From positions 434,001 through 498,000 of the forward strand of contig CAWJDP010000001.1 of assembly GCA_963841715.1 (NCBI GenBank): a stretch of 64,000 nucleotides of DNA. The letters run 5' to 3'. The notes under the pieces were generated by a model, which saw only the letters and a program-made list of their open reading frames with translations, was not told the origin of the DNA and made no database searches. Made by a program: the position numbers and the translations under genes. This document shows, one piece after another, positions 60,050-64,000 of this stretch. Each line of letters begins with the position of its first letter. Positions within the stretch are counted from its first letter, which is position 1. Origin of the DNA: DASPWW01 sp963841715. GTDB taxonomy: Bacteria > Actinomycetota > Thermoleophilia > Solirubrobacterales > 70-9.

Positions 60050-60923
60050 CGCCGCCTACCCCGAGGACCTGCGGGAGCTGGTCGAGGGGTATCTGGAGGG
60101 GATCTCGTTCTCCGATCACGCCGCGACGGCGGGGCTCGACGAGGCGATGCGCTACTCGCTGCTCGCCGGCGGGAAGCGGATTCGGCCCGTGCTCGCGCTG
60201 GCGACGGCGCGCGCGGTCGGTCGCGACCCGGACGAGGTGATGCCGGCCGCTGCGGCGATCGAGCTCATCCACACCTACTCGCTGATCCACGACGACCTCC
60301 CGGCGATGGATGACGACGAGCTGCGCCGCGGCCGGCCAACCTCGCACGTCGTCCACGGCGAGGATGTCGCGATCCTCGCCGGCGACGGGCTGTTCGCGGA
60401 GGCGATGCGCCTGTTCTGCGAGCGCCAGCGAGGAGCGCCCGAGCGCATCCTCGCCGCACTCGGCGAGCTCGCCGGCGCGACCGGCGTCGCGGGCATGGTC
60501 GGCGGCCAGTACGTCGACGTGACCGAGGAGGGCCTCGACCCCGCCGGCCTGCGCTCGATGCACGAGCTCAAGACCGGCCGACTGATCGGAGCGAGCGTCC
60601 GCGTCGCATTGATACTGGCCGGCCTCGATGAACCTGAGACAATTCCGTACCACGTTTTCGCGGACGAGCTCGGGATCTTGTTCCAGATCGTCGACGACAT
60701 ACTCGACGTCACCGGGAGCACCGATGAGCTCGGCAAGCCGCGCGGCAGCGACGAACGTCATGGAAAGGTCACCTACGTCAGCCTCTTCGGACTCGACAGC
60801 GCGCGGGAGCTCGCGGCCGACTCGCATGCCAAGGCGCGCTCGGCGCTCGCCGACGCCACCGGCGAGGGCGACAGCGGCGACCTCGAGATGATCGCCGACT
60901 TCATCTACAGGCGGCAGTCGTGA
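60042..60923 (+). CDS. ispA: Short-chain polyprenyl diphosphate synthase
   Basis: Condenses IPP with allylic diphosphates. The 293 residues show the first Asp-rich motif IHDDLPAMDDD (D84, D85, D90), GGKRIRP at 43-49, and the second motif QIVDDILD (D217, D218, D221). HTYSLIHDD before the motif is as in farnesyl/geranylgeranyl synthases of the IspA type. The product length is not certain. Its stop overlaps dxs (GTGA), so isoprenoid precursors and chains are made from one transcript. Confidence 0.92.
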   Translation: MSNAAYPEDLRELVEGYLEGISFSDHAATAGLDEAMRYSLLAGGKRIRPVLALATARAVGRDPDEVMPAAAAIELIHTYSLIHDDLPAMDDDELRRGRPTSHVVHGEDVAILAGDGLFAEAMRLFCERQRGAPERILAALGELAGATGVAGMVGGQYVDVTEEGLDPAGLRSMHELKTGRLIGASVRVALILAGLDEPETIPYHVFADELGILFQIVDDILDVTGSTDELGKPRGSDERHGKVTYVSLFGLDSARELAADSHAKARSALADATGEGDSGDLEMIADFIYRRQS

Positions 60924-62948
60924 GCAGGCGCAAGCAGAGCACCGACGAGATCCTGCTCGAGGGCATCGACGGCCCCCTCGATCTCCACGGGCTCGACGAC
61001 GAGCAGCTGCAGCAGGTCGCGCAGGAGACGCGCGAGCTGATCATCGACACGATCGGCGAGATCGGCGGCCACTTCGGCGCCAACCTCGGGACCTGCGAGC
61101 TCGCGGTCGCGCTTCACAGCATGCTCAACTCGCCCCGCGACAAGATCCTCTGGGACGTCGGCCATCAGGCCTACCCGCACAAGATTCTGACCGGTCGCCG
61201 CGAGCGCCTGGACACTATTCGCCAGTACGAGGGTCTGGCGCCTTTCTGCTCGGTGTTCGAGTCCGAGCACGACATCATGGGCGCCGGCCACGCCTCGACC
61301 TCGATCGGCTACGCCGTCGGGCTCAAGGAGGCGATGCGCAAGGGGATCGGCGAGGACGGCCACGTCGTCGCCGTGATCGGCGACGGCGCGCTGACCGGAG
61401 GCGTCGCCTACGAGGCCCTGCACCACGCGGGCGGCCTGCAGACGCCGATCGTGATCGTCCTCAACGACAACGGGATGTCGATCTCGCCGAACGTCGGCGG
61501 CCTCGCGCGCTACTTCCAGCGCGCCCGCCTCAACCCGGCGCCTCTACCACGCCCGCGAGGGCGTCGAGGAGCGGCTGACGAAGCTGCCGCTCGGGCTCGG
61601 CGCGCGGATCGAGCGCCTCGGCCCCGAGATCAAGTCGGCGATCAAGGCGTACTGGGCGCCCGGGCTGCTGTTCGAGGAGCTCGACCTCGCCTACCTCGGC
61701 GTGATCGACGGGCACGACGTCGCCGCGCTGCGGCGCGCGCTCTCCGGGGCGCTGAAGGCCGACCGCCCGGTCGTCGTCCACATCAACACGGTCAAGGGCA
61801 AGGGCTTCGCGCCGGCCGAGGAGGGCGGGCTCGAGGGGATGGAGAAGTGGCACGCGGCGAAGCCGGGCTCGATCGTCGATCGCCGGCCCGCGCCAACGAA
61901 GCCCGTCCCGGTGCGCGAGTCCGACGCGCCGGACTCGATCGCGCCGGAGAAGCTCGAGACTCCGCCGCCGAAGCCCTCGGCGCCGCAGTACACGGCGGTG
62001 TTCGCCGACTCACTGATCGCCGAGGCGAAGCGCGACAAGCGCGTCATCGGGATAACCGCGGCGATGGCCGGAGGGACGGGTCTGAACAAGCTCGCGAAGG
62101 AGTGTCCGGAGCAGTACTACGACGTCGGGATCGCGGAGCAGGACGCGGTCCTGTTCGCGTCGGGCCTGGCGATCCAGGGCGCGAAGCCGGTGTGCGCGAT
62201 CTACTCGACCTTCCTCCAGCGCGCCTACGACCAGATCGTCCACGACGTCTGCCTGCAGAAGCTGAACGTCGTCTTCGCGATGGACCGCGCAGGGCTCGTC
62301 GGAGACGACGGGCCGACGCACCACGGCGCCTTCGACGTCTCCTACCTGCGCCCGCTGCCGAACATCGTCCTGATGGCGCCGCGCGACGAGGCGATGCTCG
62401 TTCACCTCGTGCGCACCGCGCTCGCCCACGACGACGGCCCGATCGCGCTCCGCTATCCGCGCGGCGCCGGGGCCGGTGTGCCGCTCCCCGACCGTGCGCG
62501 GGAGGTCGAGATCGGCAAGGGCGAGGTGCTGCACCGCGGCGAGCGCGTGGCGCTGCTCGGCTACGGCTACGGGGTCCAGGTCGCCAACGACGCGGCCGAG
62601 ATCCTCGCCGACCACGGCCTCGACCCGACGGTGGCCGACGGGGTGTTCGCGAAGCCGCTCGACACCGAGCTCGTCGAGCGCCTCGCCACCGAGCACGAGC
62701 TCCTCGTCACGGTCGAGGACAACGTCCTTCCCGGCGGGTTCGGCTCCGCGGTGCTCGAACAGCTCGAGGACGCGTTCGCGGACCGCGACGGGGGCCGCGC
62801 CCGGGTGCTGCGGATCGGGCTGCCCGACCGCTACGTCGCGCACGGGAAGCCGGCGCTGCTCCACGACGAGGTCGGGCTGACGGGCGGGGCGGTCGCGGAG
62901 CGTGTGACGACGGCGCTGCGCTCGGCGCAGCCGGTCGCGGGCCTGTAG
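60920..62948 (+). CDS. dxs: 1-Deoxy-D-xylulose-5-phosphate synthase (one frameshift)
   Basis: First enzyme of the MEP isoprenoid pathway, ThDP-dependent. The N part has GTCELAVALHSMLNSP, WDVGHQAYPHKILTGR and the ThDP motif GDGALTGGVAYEAL. After QRARLNP one extra G near 61537 shifts the frame; removing it gives RLYHAREGVEERLTKLPLG and runs to VIDGHDVAALRRAL, YDVGIAEQDAVLFASGLA (catalytic Glu) and the C-terminal domain ending near RSAQPVAGL. Corrected length is 676 codons with stop. A GTG at 60920 overlaps ispA. Confidence 0.9.
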
Positions 62949-62958
62949 CCCGACCGCG

Positions 62959-63678
62959 CTAGCCGGTGAGGCCGGCCCGCGGGATCAGCCGCCGCGCTGC
63001 CCCCAGCACGGCGAGCAGCCGCGGCGCGAGCGCGATCGCCGCGATGTCGAAGAGCACGTAGACGCCGGCGATACCGCTCGGCGGGTTGCCGACCGGGAGC
63101 GAGGTGCCGGGGACCACCTCCTGCCAGCGCCAGGCGCCGATCGAGGTCCCGTAGATCTCGAGGAAGGCGACGATCAGGAACACGCCGGCGTACAGGGTCG
63201 GCGCGCGCCCCTTGACGAGCACGAAGATCAGCAGCGCCGCGCACATCGCGCCGAGCAGGTCGGGCCGGCCGAGCAGCACCAACCCGGCGATTCCCCATGC
63301 CGCAACAATCGCGCCGACCCCGATCAGGAAGGGGCGGCTGTGGCGGCGGATGACCTCCGACTGGCTGATCGCGAGGCCGGCGAGGTAGACGAGCCCGTGC
63401 CCGGGGGGGACGAAGCTCGGGAGGTTGTCGAGCCTGTACACGTAGGCGCCGATGATCAGCGAGCCGAGAATCTCGGCGCAGGTCGCGACGATGAGGACCA
63501 GAGCCACCCGTGCCCGTCCCTCGGGGCTGAGCGGTGCGCACGCGATCAGCAGCGCTGCCCACGTCGCGACGCCGATCACGAACTGTTCGGGCATCGCGAC
63601 GAAGTGATCGACGCCGAGGAAGGCGGTGATGATTGCCACCACGGCGCCGGCGAACGGGAGCGGCCTCGTGCGCACCAC
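62959..63678 (-). CDS. Membrane protein of unknown function, seven to eight helices
   Basis: A 239-residue hydrophobic protein with about seven to eight helices, a start GTG at 63678 (MVRTRPLPFAGAVVAI), and conserved-looking loops PSFVPPGHGLVYLAG and TSIGAWRWQEVVPG. No family is recognised; the latter loop recalls carotenoid-enzyme-like membrane proteins but the likeness is weak. It converges on dxs with 10 bases between the stops. Upstream (63679-63819) is a divergent promoter region. Confidence 0.72.
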   Translation of the reverse strand: MVRTRPLPFAGAVVAIITAFLGVDHFVAMPEQFVIGVATWAALLIACAPLSPEGRARVALVLIVATCAEILGSLIIGAYVYRLDNLPSFVPPGHGLVYLAGLAISQSEVIRRHSRPFLIGVGAIVAAWGIAGLVLLGRPDLLGAMCAALLIFVLVKGRAPTLYAGVFLIVAFLEIYGTSIGAWRWQEVVPGTSLPVGNPPSGIAGVYVLFDIAAIALAPRLLAVLGAARRLIPRAGLTG

Positions 63679-63819
63679 GCCTGGAGTATGCGCGATCGGG
63701 GCGGCGGTGGATCACCCGGCTGTGACCTTGCGTCAACGGGAACCCGCACCGGCCCCCTTCGGGTCGGCTACGGTTTCCGCGCAAGCAGCAATCTCGCCCA
63801 AACAGGCAGGAGAGAAAAC

Positions 63820-64000
63820 GTGAACCTCGCCACACCCGTTCGTCTGCCCCTACGTGCGTCGGTGTTCGCGCTCAGCGGCCTCGTCGTGCTCGCCGTGACG
63901 CTAGCGCTCACGCGCAGCGCGCTTGCCGGCACCGATCCGGTCAAGGGCGGGAAGACCACGCTCGACCTCAAGCTCAAGCACGTCAAGGTCAAGGCGAGGG
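63820..64000 (+). CDS. Secreted protein, N-terminal part (cut by window edge)
   Basis: GTG 63820 with AGGAGA 6 bases upstream opens a frame to the window end. The product starts with a signal peptide (about 1-36, SGLVVLAVTLALTRSALAG) and continues TDPVKGGKTTLDLKLKHVKV. Secreted HtaA-like proteins of this lineage begin in a similar way, but too little is visible to name the family. A hairpin CCGGCCC-CCTTC-GGGTCGG (about 63750-63768) lies in its leader region. Confidence 0.7.
   Translation, partial: MNLATPVRLPLRASVFALSGLVVLAVTLALTRSALAGTDPVKGGKTTLDLKLKHVKVKAR

Overview
The window is one continuous stretch of a very GC-rich, densely packed bacterial chromosome, with many ATGA, GTGA and TTGA stop/start overlaps and frequent GTG and TTG starts. 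Gene content and order point to a deep-branching actinobacterium, most likely of the class Thermoleophilia (Solirubrobacterales/Gaiellales type). The evidence is: an F420-type LLM oxidoreductase, two RCK proteins beside APC permeases, a Bacillus/actinobacterial-type SOS box, and secreted proteins carrying the lineage-typical KKVTTKKVKKIADKE stretch. The assignment is inference; no rRNA is present. No prophage, CRISPR array or insertion sequence was found.

Layout. 1-4947: panC (cut by the left edge), a family 4 uracil-DNA glycosylase, then the overlapping t6A operon tsaE-tsaB-rimI-tsaD running into a glutaredoxin-like gene and rex. 5048-8816: a YbdK/GshA-like ligase, a DUF1844 protein and a membrane H+-pyrophosphatase. 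8865-15309: two APC permeases with universal-stress tails, a small membrane protein, two TrkA/RCK proteins and a FAD reductase, which I read as a potassium (or amino acid) transport unit. 15319-15689: tRNA-Gln, an SOS box and a decayed HNH endonuclease gene. 15690-24227: secreted or envelope proteins (lipoprotein, glycoside-hydrolase-like, PhoD phosphatase), a heterodimeric ABC exporter and a DMT exporter. 24272-36947: AidB-like acyl-CoA dehydrogenase, an NhaA-DsbA fusion between two related secreted proteins, tRNA-Met, a BcrAB-type ABC system, stress proteins, an aminopeptidase, ftcD and an LLM oxidoreductase. 36958-48914: translation genes (MBL hydrolase, hisS, aspS, a probable 6S RNA, an IscU-MnmA fusion, alaS, ruvX, mltG). 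48911-54892: the shikimate cluster aroE, a prepilin peptidase, aroC, fused aroK-aroB, aroQ and an Xaa-Pro peptidase. 54885-58840: an inserted mixed-strand block. 58912-62948: efp, nusB, an xseB-like gene, a prenyl synthase and dxs. The right edge cuts a secreted protein gene.

Most notable. (1) A fusion of an IscU/NifU-like scaffold domain to MnmA, just downstream of a probable 6S RNA. (2) Three copies of an 85-86 bp repeat with CCCGCGA ends; two of them end one base before a likely start codon. (3) The APC-USP plus RCK transport cluster. (4) An intact SOS box in front of a broken HNH gene. (5) Eight single-base frameshifts in otherwise well-conserved genes, five of them within about 1.15 kb of aroC-aroKB. 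This pattern looks like assembly error in those places; each gene can be rebuilt exactly by one-base corrections and the rebuilt lengths are multiples of three. (6) MltG with Asp in place of its catalytic Glu.
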